A stretch of DNA of 64,000 nt, taken from Saccharum officinarum. Its lineage: Eukaryota > Streptophyta > Magnoliopsida > Poales > Poaceae. The stretch covers positions 72,059,737 through 72,123,736 of the forward strand of contig CM036170.1 in assembly GCA_020631735.1 (NCBI GenBank), in the 5' to 3' direction. The first letter of the stretch is position 1, and each line of letters begins with the position of its first letter. Shown here in pieces: positions 12,550 through 26,303 of the stretch. Under the pieces are notes generated by a model. It was given only the letters and a program-made list of their open reading frames with translations. It made no database searches and was not told where the DNA came from. The position numbers were made by a program, and so were the translations under genes.

Positions 12550-14124
12550 TTAGGTATCCCCGTTGTGGTACTGAGTGCATACAGAGAGAAAATTGTAAGT
12601 GAAATAATGTTACGATTGAAATTTGTGTGCCATGTTTAGCGAGATGAAATATTCGCTGCAGCATTGTTTTACTGATAAATGACAGTATGATAGATTACCT
12701 GTGGCTGCATATAGCCCATCCCTTGGTTGTAAACTCCATGCTGAACCAACTGTAAGTAACATGAGTAGGTCAGTTTCAAGTTTGTTTTTTTAAATCTGCC
12801 AGGAGCACTGGCGATCATCTAAGAACTTGAACAGGAACGGGCACCCGTGCAGACCGCACGCTCAAACGCGGATGGGCTGTCTGAGCAGTCTCAGAACGCG
12901 CCACCAAGCCACATGCTTGGTCCCTATGCGGCACCCAGCAGTTCGCCCAGACTGGGATTCGAACGCGAGTGGGCAGTCTGGCCACTGCCAGCGCTACCAG
13001 TCAGTTTCAAGTATAACTGGGAGGGGTGGTCAATACATATAAAAAATAATAATAACCTGGTTACTTGAGCTACTGGTGCCACCATGGGAACTGATTGCAT
13101 CCTTCTTTATAGAGCCCTCGCCAGCCTTTGTAGACAGCTTACTATCACCCTACAAGAATTTTCCGAAAAATTGTGATCAATACTCAGTTGCATCCTGGAT
13201 GTGCAAACAGTACATGAGACTATTAACTTGTTCACAGCAACAACACTAGTTGCCCAGGAGCTTGCTTGGTAAGTCGCGCAATCCAACAAACAATAGGCAA
13301 TTTAGAAAACAAACGAGATCATGTATGCACGGTTTCTTAGAACTAGCAGTCTTGTTCAGGTGTTAATGCCTACTAGTTTGCAGGTTCCTAAACTGATTGT
13401 ATTTCCTGTCAAGTGCTCTATGTTTTCTAAGGTGTTACAGGTTAATAACCTGATAATGTTGTGTACACTGTACACTTCTACGGTTCAGCCAAAGCAAAGT
13501 CAAATAAAGTGTTGTTCTGACAGAAAAATTAAATAAAAGTATGAAGATTGTACCTCCATCTGCAATCATCAGCCCATCACCAGAATTGAATATGCAAAGG
13601 GCACAAAGAAACACCATGAGAGAGATGTACAAAACATTAAAATAAAGAGAGAAGATCCACATCTACAACACAGTGAGGGCAAGCCATCAATGACCTCTCT
13701 GTACTTTTGTAGGTAAATCTTCAGAGGCTCGACGTACTCCTCGAATCCTAACGTAGCCATCGCCCAAAGCAAATCGTCCCCGTTGATCGTCTTTCTCTTC
13801 TCCTTCTGACATTTGTCGCTGGCCCTGCAAGCAGCATCCGCGCCGTCGCCACATACATCAGAACCTGTCTCAGACTAAAAGGAGAACCCGATCCAAGGCC
13901 AAGGCTACGCTACCGGGCGTCGTGTCAACTCACTCGCTGGTGACAAAGGATATGAACTCGGAGACGCACTCCTGCAGAGTCTCCTTAGCGTCCTTAGCGA
14001 TCTTGCCGTTGGCCGGGACGGCCTTCTTCATGATCCGGCTGATGTTGGCGATGGGCAGGAATCGGTCCTGCTCCCGGTAGCCGCCGCTGCCGCCGCCCTC
14101 GTGGCTCCCGCCGTCGTCCGCCAT
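12550..14124 (-). CDS. NF-YB: Nuclear transcription factor Y subunit B (non-LEC1 type)
   Basis: Encodes the NF-YB/HAP3 histone-fold subunit, which dimerises with NF-YC and then binds CCAAT boxes with NF-YA. The coding exons are 13934-14124, 13695-13824, 13057-13149, 12699-12749 and 12550-12570. They total 486 nt, giving 161 residues plus stop, with all introns GT/AG. The histone-fold core begins at [19 protein letters not shown] (residue 17 on), continues through [17 protein letters not shown], and ends with [20 protein letters not shown]. Lys44 stands where LEC1-type proteins carry Asp, so this is a non-LEC1 member. The C-terminus has [15 protein letters not shown], typical of the group. Compared with relatives that read YREMEGDSKL, this model reads YREGDSKL across the exon 2/3 junction. 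Intron 3 contains a SINE. It appears once in the window. Confidence 0.95.
12782..12999 (-). mobile_element. tRNA-derived SINE in NF-YB intron 3
   Basis: Thirteen-base direct repeats GTCAGTTTCAAGT at 12769-12781 and 13000-13012 flank the insert. On the minus strand it starts with a tRNA-like head (TGGTAGCGCTGGCAG, A box), has a perfect B box GTTCGAATCC (12955-12964), and ends in a run that reads as T on the plus strand at 12784-12790. This is a full SINE insertion structure. I do not assign a named family. Confidence 0.85.
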
Positions 14125-14185
14125 CGCCGGCGACCGGGCGCCTTCGCCGAAACCCTAGATCCACCAAGACGAAGCCACACGGCAT
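13994..14185 (-). promoter_or_regulatory. Possible upstream ORF overlapping the NF-YB start
   Basis: An ATG at 14183-14185, 61 bases upstream of the NF-YB ATG and in another frame, opens a 63-codon frame that runs past the main start. If this segment is in the mature leader it could lower NF-YB translation. A good donor (GTACGT) near 14262-14267 suggests part of the leader may be an intron. This is inference only. Confidence 0.3.
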
Positions 14186-14589
14186 CGATCGCGTCAGAGC
14201 TTAGAGAGGCGCCGCCGGGAATCGGAAGGTGGCGGGCGCGCAGCGTGTCGACGCGCCGTACGTACCTTATAAAAACGCGCGCGCGGGGAGGCGAGGAGGG
14301 GAGAGAAGGGGGCAGGAGCTGGCCGCAGAGGGAGGAGGAGAGGTGGGGAATGGGGATCGGACGCTGGAGAAGAGGAGGCTCTCCGGGTGGGTGCGATGGA
14401 GGAAGCCGAGGTATCCGGGCCGTTCGTCGGCTGTAAATAGGGACGAGGAGGGAGTGGGCCCTGGCCCTGGGCCCGTGGTCCAGCTCCTGCCAGTGGACTT
14501 CTTCTACTTTTGTTTTATGATTATGATATGAGGATGAAAGTGGACCCAGGGGTTTAGATGTGTTATTTCTGCCATTTTTCTTCTACTAA
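14186..14589. other. NF-YB leader and upstream region
   Basis: GC-rich DNA with a CT-rich minus-strand leader and a possible 5' UTR intron donor near 14267. Open frames on the plus strand here follow from base composition. Confidence 0.4.
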
Positions 14590-14831
14590 GAGGCTGTTTA
14601 GCTGGCATTTTTTTTGGCGAAACGCTACTGTAGCAGTTTCATTGTTATTTGGCAAATATTGTTCAATCATAGTCTAATTAGGCTTAAAAGATTTGTCTCG
14701 TCCATTTCGTCTAAACTATGTAATTAGTTTTATTTTTTATCTATATTTAATGCTTCATGCATGCGTTCAAAGATTCGATGTGACGGGAAATCTGAAAATT
14801 TTGGCAAAATTTTTGGCATCTAAACGGTGCC
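14590..14831. mobile_element. Tourist-type (PIF/Harbinger) MITE
   Basis: TAA direct repeats at 14587-14589 and 14832-14834 flank inverted ends containing CTGTTTAGCTGGCA on the left and TGGCATCTAAACGGTGCC on the right. The interior phrases AATTAGGCTTAAAAGATT and ATGCTTCATGCATGCG are familiar from a very common grass MITE. Confidence 0.8.
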
Positions 14832-14937
14832 TAAGGAACTTTGGACTCTTTTTTCAGATGTAGAATAATAAGTAGGTCCGATTTTGACAGTTAAGCTTCA
14901 AAACCAGATACTTTTGGCCATCAAACTATAAAAAATA

Positions 14938-16458
14938 GGAAGAAGTTCATTTTTGACCATCCAACTATCACCAGAGTTCGAGTTTGGCCATGAAACTCCA
15001 AAACCATAAATCTTTAACCATCGAACTATCAAAACCATTCATGTCTAGCCATCCAGCATTTTTGAAGGTGGTTTTCGCTTACATGCCAGCCATGCCAGCA
15101 AAAATTGGGATGCCCTTTTAAATTTGAGATGCTTTATGTAACACATGAAATAATGTAATGTTAAAATAGTCATTTGCCTTCAAGTTTTAAATTCAAAATT
15201 TTAAGAAATATCGAAATAAATTTCATAAACAAAATTAGTGATTTGAAATAGTGTATTTTATTGAGTTTGTTGAATAGCAATTGTTCTCTAATTGAAAATC
15301 CAATTGGGAAATGATTTATTTATAAATCCTAAAATTCAAACTTAAAATTTGAAAACCTAATTTCAAAAATATTAGGAATTTGGCTTTGGTCCAAAAATGA
15401 AAGTTGTAGTTCTCATTATTTTGAACAACTTTCGTATTGTAAGTTTTTCAAGTTTGAATATGAAATTGTGAGTAATTTTGAAAAAGAAAAACCGTAAAAA
15501 TGAGGTGGTATTACTGGAGCCGTGCAACAGAACAGTGCCATAGCTGTGCTCTGCTTCTCCTCTTTCTATCTCGCTCTCACTGCTCACCGTCGCCGCCGTG
15601 TCCTACGTCGAGGAAGCGCGGGAACTGGCTGCTGGACGCGTAGTGCTCTCACCGCTCACCGTCGCCGTCGTGCTCGCGAAGGTGCTTGCCACTTCACCGT
15701 TCTTTCCCTTGCCCTTTATAGCTGAGGGATGGCCGTCGGCTCTCCTTTTTCTTCTCTGCTCCGTCACCGGCTACCTTTGCTCGCCGTCAAAATTCATCGC
15801 CAACGCTTCACCACTGCCTGTTCCATCTCGCAAGCAGCTTCGCAATTTCCTTGTTCGCCGTTTGAAACCGCTCACGCTGCCCAATTCCGCCGGAGTCGGC
15901 CGGGCGAAGTCGTCTTCTCCGGAGACGAGCAGCAGCGCCGCCGCGACCGCCTTCACGTGGCCAGGCCACCTCGGTGAGCCGTTGAGCTTCCTGCTTGGTG
16001 ATTAGCGTCGTCATGGCGTCCTGTTGCCCATCGACTCGGCCGTTTTGACGTTACCGCGCAGGGCACGCCCAGACACCATCACCGCCGCCTGTTCGCGCCG
16101 TCACCGTCGTCCTCACCGTCGACAGTCACGTCCGCACCACCTCCGCTTCGACCAAGCAGCGCAGCGAGACGTGGTGAGCACCCTGATGCTCAATCAGACC
16201 TTAGTTAGATCGGGCTCGCGCCGGAACGTCGTGCCCGCACCCACGCCGGCGCATCTTGGGCCGCCGCGCCGCCATGGCCAAACTCATCAGGGTGATAGTT
16301 CATCCATGTAAGCGAAAACCACCTTCAAAAATGTTGGATGGCTAGAAATGAATGTTTTTGATAGTTCGATGGTTAAAGATTTATGGTTTTGGAGTTTCAT
16401 GGCCAAACTCGAACTCTGGTAATAGTTGGATGGTCAAAAAAAAAAATGGACTTTTTCC
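14938..16458. mobile_element. Non-autonomous MULE with GC-rich interior
   Basis: A 1521-bp element bounded by a perfect 9-bp target duplication TAAAAAATA (14929-14937 and 16459-16467), the size expected for Mutator-like elements. The inverted ends of about 150 bp start GGAAGAAGTTCATTTTT on the left and, read inward, GGAAAAAGTCCATTTTT on the right. The interior is AT-rich at 15085-15480 and then GC-rich at 15480-16276. The GC-rich part has no recognisable transposase, so it may be a captured host fragment (Pack-MULE-like) or non-coding. The overlapping long frames are in several registers and are probably composition artefacts. The right end recurs at 1-181. Confidence 0.85.
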
Positions 16459-17255
16459 TAAAAAATATAAAAAGGGGCAACTTTGGCCATAAGCAAATCT
16501 CTAAAAATTAAGAACTAATTCATTTTAAATAAAAAATAAATCATTACAAAATCTAAAGTTACCATATGTTTATTGGTGATCTATTTAAAGTGTTAAACTT
16601 TGGCTCTTACTCTTCACATTATTGTTATTTTGTTGCTCATAGCCACGAATGTCATTATCGTTTTGCGCTATACCAGAGTAGGAGATCAACCAAAAAGATC
16701 TAATGTATTCCAAGTGTACATGGAAGATCTTAGTGGTGATGCCAACCCATGCCATGCTCCAACAGATATAAGCACTATTTATTTAGGCACTGAATGGTTA
16801 GTGATTTACTCTATCTTGATTGCTTGACTAGGTAATAGGTTTCAAATAAGGCAAAAGCTCAAACATAATGTGATCAACATAAGTAAAGCACGAACATATA
16901 GCTTAAATAAATAGTGATTGTGACAAACGAGCAATGAAGCACTAGAAACGTGAATAAATAAGATCCAAAAACTCTAAATAAAGCACTTCAGCACTAATAG
17001 GTAGGCTGTAGTTTCAGACAAAATTGTACCAATTTTATTTTTATTTAAAGAGTTAGCTATGAATTTTTTAGATTTAACTATATTTTATTATTAAAAAAAA
17101 TACATATGTAGGCAAAACCAGCCTATTAGCCAAACGATTTCATAAGCATCGTTTGAAACGTTTTTTTAGAGAATCTAGATTTGAAACGTTTCTATGTGAA
17201 TATGGATCCCTGCCAAACGAACTCTAAATCTTAATGCCTGTCTAGTATACATTAA

Positions 17256-17385
17256 GGCTATGTTTATTCGGCTTATAATCCGTCTTTTTCAGCTTGTTTT
17301 TTCAGCCGGAACAATATTTTTCTCTCGCAACAAATCAGCCAACAATGCTTTTCAGCCGGCTTATCAGCACAGCCGAACGGCTCCT
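17256..17385. mobile_element. MITE with TTCGGCT/AGCCGAA ends (copy B)
   Basis: Identical by eye to the element at 979-1108, so its insertion predates the divergence of the two blocks. Confidence 0.55.
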
Positions 17386-17668
17386 AAGATCCCTTATTAA
17401 TGTCATGATTCATTCCATATTGTTTCTTTAGAATCTCTAAATCAAACATTTAATAATAACATAATCAAAACTAATTTTTTTAAAAGTAACCTTTTCGGTC
17501 TTAAGTCTCTTTAACTTGTGTAACCAAGTTGAGTCATGACAAGCTCATGCCAAAGAAGTTGCCTCTTGAAAATTTAGTTTACACACACGTGCACACACGA
17601 AATTCACACATACTAATAAACAAGTCACCGGTTTAAAAAAATAAACAAGTCACCTAAAGACATACATA

Positions 17669-17896
17669 CTCCCTCCGTTATGTAATATAGTGCATTCTAA
17701 CGTTCAAAATTTGTTCTCAAATGTAATGCATTTTAGAGGACAAAAACCAATTTTGTATTAAATACTTTCCATTTATCAACCAATCACCATTAATCATGTT
17801 GATGATAGCGTCTGATTAGGAAATAAAATGAGGGTATATGCGTCTTTTATATTCTCTCTTAATTTATCTCAAAATTTCTAAAATGCACGGAGAGAG
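17669..17896. mobile_element. Stowaway-type MITE (copy B)
   Basis: Copy of 1392-1619 with the same CTCCCTCCGT/ACGGAGAGAG ends and TA flanks. The rest of 17386-18423 shows no gene. Confidence 0.8.
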
Positions 17897-18423
17897 TACA
17901 TTATAATAGAGCAGCAATAGAAGGTCATCGGAAAAAAATAGATGGAGAACAGAAACAAACAATATCAAAACTGGCAACAACCGTGGTTGACGACCTTTAG
18001 TCAGCTAAGAAGTTGCGAGCCGCCAGTCAGAAGCCATAAGACATGAATCTGTACTGGTACCAACAATGCGAAATAAGCCTCCCTAAGCTCTATCAAGATA
18101 AGCAATGCTACAAGGCAATTACATGGTACGAACAGGAGAAATTGCCAAGGAACTTGGACCCTAAAACGAGCCAATCACAAGTGCTATGGAATCAGAAAAA
18201 GGTAAGTTACCAGTACCAGCATTATAGCATCTCAAACTAGGCGAACAGAACTCGTGATAGTACTCAACAGAAGCAGTCTGAAAAGAAATCGTTTTCACCA
18301 ACAAAATCTTAGGTTAACAATTGCAAGAGTGCACTGTAAACATAGCAAGCAACCATTCTTCTTAAACATCCAACGCTTTCCATATTCGACTCCATGCTTG
18401 CTGATTTTGAGTGCAAGAGCAAT

Positions 18424-19933
<1,510 letters not shown>

Positions 19934-20044
19934 GTTGACGGAAGTTCTCTGGAGCGCTTCGCGGCGGCGGCGGCAAGGAGCGGAACACGGGCTGGGAGCG
20001 GCGGCGGCGGCGGCAGGAGAGGAGATAAGATTGGAGGGGAAGGA

Positions 20045-20076
20045 ATTTATATGCGGGGCTTTGGTGTTTAGGGTTT
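20045..20076 (-). promoter_or_regulatory. RPS23 core promoter (copy B)
   Basis: Telo-box AAACCCTAA at 20068-20076 and TATAAAT at 20045-20051 on the minus strand, in the same spacing as copy A. Confidence 0.6.
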
Positions 20077-21663
20077 GGCGGTGCTGCTGCTTGCTTTGTG
20101 ATCCGTGTTTCTGGATAAAAGCTACGGTCGTGATGCTGGCGAGGTAGTTGGCGTAGGGATTGGAATGGTGGACTTGGTCTACCACGTGGATATATAGAAA
20201 GGCTCTGGATTTGTAGGGTTTGTTTTGAGAGAGTTATCTATTTATAATAACACTGAAAAATCAGTCTTCCTTCCAAGGCATCCTCGAAATCGAAATTCCT
20301 TATCTATCATCGAGATGAAATTTCTTTTTGTATTTGGTATTATTGTTCACTTCCTTCATTAACGGTGTTAAGTTAAGTGGCCATCAAAATCACCCATATG
20401 CCCCTCTCTATATTAGAACTACGTGGTATTAAATAAGAAAAACATTAATGTTGTGGTTATGAAATAAGGAGGAGAATAGTTCTTGTTTCCAAGGTGGTTT
20501 TCATTATATGTATTTTCTATAAAAATAATAGGCAAATCGCTCTATTTTATAAATATTTCTTTTTATTCTAATTTATAAAAGTATGAAATTGGTACATTTT
20601 TTAATAACATAAATGAATGTAGCCATGCCTAGGCGGAGCCACTTGTAAGAGCTTGTTTGGCATAACTCTTCTTCCAACTCCTATTGACATTTTTATCTCT
20701 TTTTGTATTTTTCATAAAAAAACATCCTAGGAGTGATGAAACAACCTTTTTTATCGCTTCCTCGTCTTTGGCTTCTTTGGCTAATATAGCAACTAGCAAG
20801 GGGAGCATTTACAAAGATGTCATAAGCCATAAGCTTACAATGATGTTACTTTTGTAGTGATGTCTTTATAGACAACACTTTTTTTATTAAAGACAACACA
20901 TGACTTGACTCATATAGCAGTGTGGATACTAAAATAATGCTCTTCCATCTCTATAAGATTCTCCTTATATGACATGGCAGTGCTCCTACCATTTTTTTTA
21001 AAAAAAGTGCCCTTCCGTCCATCATGTTTACGCTTAATCCATTCCAACACATATGAAATAGGTGGATACGGATATATCCAGACAAAAGCCCCAACAAAAA
21101 TTTATGAAGCATGATAACTAAGAATTCCATGTACATCATATTAGTATTCGGAACATATTAACCGAAAAGATTTTAAAAATTCAAATGCAAGAAGTTGTGT
21201 AATCTCAAATGAGGCCTCCAACACTTTGGTGACCAGCGATTTCAGTCGACCATCCATACGATGGAATCAAATCGGTACGCATTCAAAAATTATTAAAGCA
21301 AATACGGTGGCGTTTTTTTTTTAAAAAAATAGTAGGAGTGAATTTATAAAAACCAAAACTCATCGTTCTGACCACAACCATGCTAGCAAGGCCGAAAGAC
21401 CAAAGGCCCAGTGCCCCAGTTGCAGCCAGGATCGACAAACCACCATCCAATCCCGGTTCCCCAAATCGCCACGAGACCACAGACCACCACCATCTCTAGA
21501 ACTTTCCTCCTCGCCTCCGCCTCCGCCTTCCCCTCCTCAGGCAGGAGCCAGACCCAAACCCACGAAACCCTCCTACCTCGCCGCCGCTTCCTCATCCTCC
21601 CGCCGCCCAGTCCCGAACCCAGACCAACGTTCTCGAGGGCGGGAATCGGACTAAAGGGGCAGG
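20077..21663. other. Intergenic region between RPS23 and ZC3H15-type gene (copy B)
   Basis: Same content as 3800-5421, but with one unit of the 33-bp repeat (20891-20923), longer homopolymers near 21308, and one extra C near 21532 in the CT-rich leader. No separate gene. Confidence 0.5.
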
Positions 21664-24600
21664 ATGCCGCCGAAGAAAGCGGCGCCGTCGAAGGCGGAGC
21701 TGGCCAAGAAGCAGAAGGTCGTGGAGGACAAGACCTTCGGGCTTAAGAACAAGAACAAGAGCAAGAACGTCCAGAAGTACGTCCAGTCCCTGCACCAGGC
21801 CGTCCAGCCCAAGCCTGACACGTCCAAGACCGCCGCCAAGGTACCGGAGAACTCTCAGATCGAAAGCCCTCCCGGCAGCTTCCTTCGCTTCTCTCTCGGA
21901 TTGCCTCGCTCTTCTAACGTTTCTCTTTTCCTTGGATGTGGATGCGGACGTGGGTGAGCAGAAGAAGAAGGAGGAGGAGAAGGCGCGCGAGAAGGAGCTT
22001 AATGATCTGTTCAAGGTTGCCGTCAGCCAACCCAAGGTCCCTGTTGGTACGGCTTCATCTCCTTGAGTTTAGCAGTTTAGCAGTCTTGAATTGTCATATT
22101 GTTGATATGTGCTGTATAGTTCATTTCGGTTTATGTGTGGATGGAAGAGTGCTATACAGTTCCATCCAATGTCATTTTTAGTCACAAAGTGGTAATGTTA
22201 CTGTCATCGATTGTCAATGTTTGGTTAATTTATTTAGTGTAAGTTGTACATTGTGAAATTTGAACACTTTTGAGCTCTTTCACGCCCTGTAGGGTGCACA
22301 TAGATATGGCAAGTTATTAGGATGAGTGCAACATGGGAATTTAAGGTATTACGGCTTCTTTCCCTGTTTACAGTCTAATAGATGCTGATGCCTCAGATTA
22401 CGTTATGCAGGTGTTGATCCCAAGTCAATAGTGTGTGAGTTCTTCAAGGCTGGCCAATGCCAGAAGGGTTTTAAGTGCAAATTCTCTCATGACCTGAATG
22501 TCCAGAGGAAGGGTGAAAAGATTGATATCTACACAGACAAGCGTGATGCAGGTAATATATAAACATGATCGGATACCACCTTCTACGCAAGTTCTTAGAA
22601 TTGGTTTGTTTAAATTCACATGTTATTTGTTATATGGCCAGAAACCATGGAGGACTGGGATCAGGAAACTCTCGAGAAGGTTGTTGAATCTAAAAAGACG
22701 GAGTATCAGCAAAACAAACCTACCGATATTGTATGCACTACGCTGAGCCTATTTTGCAGTCAATACCTAATCCTTGCCTGTCACATACCGTGCCATCTTC
22801 TATGTCACTTTGCATGTTATGTTAATATATATCTGCATTTATCAAGTTTTCAAACTAGTTAGAATTGTGCTGGCCATCTTGTCTATAACTGTCGAAACAT
22901 TCTGGAGTTCAAATCAAAATTAAGGAACTGAACACATGAGCTATACTGATGTTTGTAGAAAAACTTCAAGCCTGTGATATACTAACTGAATGCCAATGCA
23001 CTGGCACTGAATATATTTCCTGAATGCAAATTTTATATAGATTTACCATGCTATCATATTCTGATGTATTGGCATCTGAACAACAACAACAACAACATAG
23101 CCTTTTGTCCCAAGCAAGTTGGGGTAGGCTAGAGATGAAACCCAAAAGAGACGAGAAACAGGGAGACACATAAAGGGACATAAAGGGCACAAGACAAAAA
23201 GAGGTCACGGTTCAGGCACGTTGATTGCCAATCTCCAAGCGCTCCTGTCCATAGCTAAATCCTTGGAGATATTCCACTCCTTAAGATCTCTCTTAACGGA
23301 CTCGTCCCAAGTTAGTTTAGGTCGACCTCTACCGCTCTTTACATTATTGGCATCTGAACGAGCGTTCCATTTTCTATCATGACCCTGCAGCTTTCATAAT
23401 CGTTTATTCTGACTCAGATACCAAGGAGGTGCCCAAAGTGACAAAATTACCCTTTAGTCTTAAGTACGCATGCTGGTAGCTTTTACTTTGATACATCATT
23501 CCTTGCACACAGTAACATAGGCAGCGACATACAGTTGCATGTCTGCCTGCTTGTGCACAGGAATATCGCCAAGTAAAACACTTTGGAGGCTGGCAAAAAG
23601 ATTGAATGAAATGTGCATGCAAATAGTTATGAGGGGTATGCTGGTAAACTGATACTTCGTTAACTTTGTGCGCCTTCTAAATCTAAACAGCCAGCCAAAA
23701 AGTAGACACCCTCTAATTTAGAACTGAGGGAGTATATTTTAAGTCCTTACAACTGTTTCTTTGAACATTTTAGTTGGTAATATGAATTTATTTACACTAA
23801 TGGAGTTTTAAGCCTAACCTTTTGTATCCAGTCTGCAAACTTTTGTTAAATATGAAAGCATTTTGGGTAATTTTCTTCTTCTGTGTAGGTATGCAAATAC
23901 TTTCTTGACGCTGTGGAGAAGAAACAGTATGGATGGTTCTGGGTTTGCCCAAATGGTGGCAAAGAGTGCCATTACAGGCATGCCCTTCCTCCCGGATACG
24001 TACTGAAATCACAAATGAAGGCCTTACTAGAGGAAGAGAGTGAGAAGATAGCTATTGAAGATGAGATTGAAGATCAGGTAAATGAAGTGTAATAGGCATC
24101 ATTTTTCTCTGGCATAGTGAAGCTTGTTTACCCTAAAAAAACTAGACCAACCTAAAAGGAACTAGGTGTCATTTTATTAAGAAGGCAATAGGCACCCAAA
24201 TTCGCCTCGACGAGGACTTGAACTTTGGGTGGTCTGAGCATACATCCACACCCTTGAGGCCTTGACCAACTGGAAACTTTGTGTAATTGGATTCTTTTGA
24301 CACTGTTCTTGTATCTTGTCTTGTGTTGATCTCACAGCGTAAAAAAACAAAGACTACAACCCCTATGACGACAGAATTATTCATGGAATGGAAGAGGAAG
24401 AAGGCAGAAGAAAGAGAAGCTGGTCAGGCTGCCTTGAAAGCAGAGAGGGCTAAGAATGATCGCATGAGGTAATCTTATTTTCTTTTAGCTAACCTTTTGC
24501 TGCCCTACTTGATGTACTCACTATGGTTATACCTGTTCTCGTTTCCAGTGGTCGTGAGTTGTTCATGGCTGATGCAAGTGTGTTCGTTGATGATGCTGAA

Positions 24601-26303
24601 GCATATGAAGTATATGAGAGAGAGGAAGAGCCTGAGGCCAATGAAGAATCGGTAAATGTACCTTCCTTGGCTGATATTTGTTCTCTTTCAAGTAGGCGTG
24701 GTCAAAGGAATAATAGGTTAGTAAGGTAAGTGATTTGAGAGTGTGAAGACGACCTAGGCGCCTGGCCCCTGGCCCCTGGCCCCAGCCCCCCATGCCCACA
24801 AAACACACATACATATAAGAGGGCATGCGCGCACACACACAACTGTACCCGTTCATACAAATGGAAGCAAAGTGGCACATGTCATGTCAATCCCCACTCG
24901 ATATATCATGAACATGTCCTGTATCTCTATGAAGGTACACAATAATGGGTAGGCTCGAGAAACGCACCAAACTTGGTCCACGTATGACGGTATGAGCTTG
25001 GCCCTGAAATTTGTGCCTATACATGGTTTACCATATCCACCCTACATCCATGAGAAATCCTGGCCTTCAACTTGTCCAAAACATAAGTGGATGTTGACAG
25101 ATCAGATCTAGATTTAAGGGGTTATTGGCTTGGCCTTCTCTTAGAGGTTTCTTTTTCTGAGAGAAGATTAGAACATTTTATAATGGCTCTATGTTGGTAA
25201 CTCTTTTAAGTAGTGTCTAGATCAGTGTCACAAAAAATGTGGTGTGATGCCATGTTCCTCGTCCTGGGCACGTCGTTCCTGTTCTGGAACACAGGAACAA
25301 TCTCGTCCCAGCCTTGTAAAAACCTTTATCAAGTCGCGTATCACGTTCGTCATTCCTGTTTGTCAACCCAATTGACTCGGGAACTTGGTGGACTCAGGAG
25401 ATTTGGTTTCTGAACTGTTTTTAGGGGCCAACAAGCGAATCGACATGGCCATTTATTATTTTTATATTATCCTTTATAAACTAGTTAGGTAATCTTTGGG
25501 AGCATTTAGGAATCAAATTGATGCCTTGCTGCTGTTATGATTTTCACTAGCTATATCTCTTATCCTCAACGCAGAAAAGAAATACACAGGCCTGGTTTAA
25601 CTATTAAATAAGTAACAACACACTAAAAAATTATGCATCTCATGTCACTTTTAGCTTAGTTTATTTATAGATTTTTTTTCTCGAACACGCAGAAGAGATG
25701 CGTGTCGTTTCATTGATAGAAAAAAAACCTGACTACAGCCCGATTCCATGACTGGTTAGTTTTTTTTTGTATGAATGCACCCATTAAACAAATATTTACA
25801 GCTGCCTATCTACCCTGCTTGCTCTAACGCAGGGCCTTAGCGCCTGCCATAGTCCAGAGATGTGTGTGTTCAATTGCCTCCTGGAGTACTACAGAGACCG
25901 CCGGTGTCATCCTAGAAAAAAAGGAACATTTGTTATTTAACTAATATATTTGAAAGGTGCATTACTTGTGTACCTGTCGAATCACCCAATTCAGTGCATG
26001 CTTCAACATGTAATTTGATGGATATTCTGATAGTCTGATATATCTATATGCTGGATGATTTGCAATTAATTTAAACAAATATCTATTCTAACATGTATTT
26101 TTCCTCCCATGTTACAGAGCAATAAAAGTCAGGATGCAGGTCCAAGTTCATCAACATCTAATGGCAAGGAGGTTGAGGAGCCTGACGACGAAGATATCGA
26201 TGTTGATGATGACTTAGACATTGATGAATTGAATGAACTTGAAGCAAGCCTGTCGAGAACTTCCATCCAAATTCAAGAGCCTGGCGAGGGAACATCATCT
26301 TGA
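21664..26303 (+). CDS. ZC3H15: CCCH zinc-finger protein, ZC3H15/DFRP1 type, complete (copy B)
   Basis: Eight exons: 21664-21840, 22011 excluded by splice phase, so exon 2 is 21962-22046, then 22411-22551, 22642-22730, 23889-24077, 24338-24468, 24549-24651 and 26118-26303. The total is 1101 nt, 366 residues. The N-terminus is lysine-rich ([18 protein letters not shown]). Finger 1 is C96-X7-C104-X5-C110-X3-H114. Finger 2 is the unusual C166-X17-C184-X6-C191-X3-H195 that marks this family. The DFRP-type region covers roughly residues 228-305 ([17 protein letters not shown] and [15 protein letters not shown]), followed by an acidic tail ([14 protein letters not shown]). Animal ZC3H15/DFRP1 binds and stabilises the GTPase DRG1, which associates with ribosomes; plants have orthologous CCCH proteins. 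By homology this is a cytoplasmic translation-linked DRG partner. Intact, with the last exon 1.47 kb from exon 7. Confidence 0.95.
23067..23359 (-). mobile_element. 5'-truncated RTE-like LINE end with 15-bp target duplication (copy B)
   Basis: Same insertion as at 6831-7123; the duplicated TATTGGCATCTGAAC is at 23067-23081 and 23345-23359. Confidence 0.75.
24157..24279 (-). mobile_element. tRNA-derived SINE-like fragment (copy B)
   Basis: Same as 7921-8043, with the B-box GTTCAAGTCC at 24214-24223 on the minus strand. Confidence 0.4.
25866..25870. other. Empty target site of the copy-A gypsy insertion
   Basis: GTGTT here is followed directly by CAATTGCC. In the other copy GTGTT (9630-9634) is followed by the LTR. 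This is the pre-insertion site, within intron 7 of the ZC3H15-type gene. Confidence 0.85.

Noticed and set aside
12955..12999. Possible tRNA gene on the minus strand
   Set aside because: Only the A and B boxes are tRNA-like; the stems are not completed and target duplications show it is a SINE.
15598..16311. Frames of 95-135 codons in the MULE interior
   Set aside because: They overlap in several registers and no known domain appears; composition effect or captured fragment, not a gene call.
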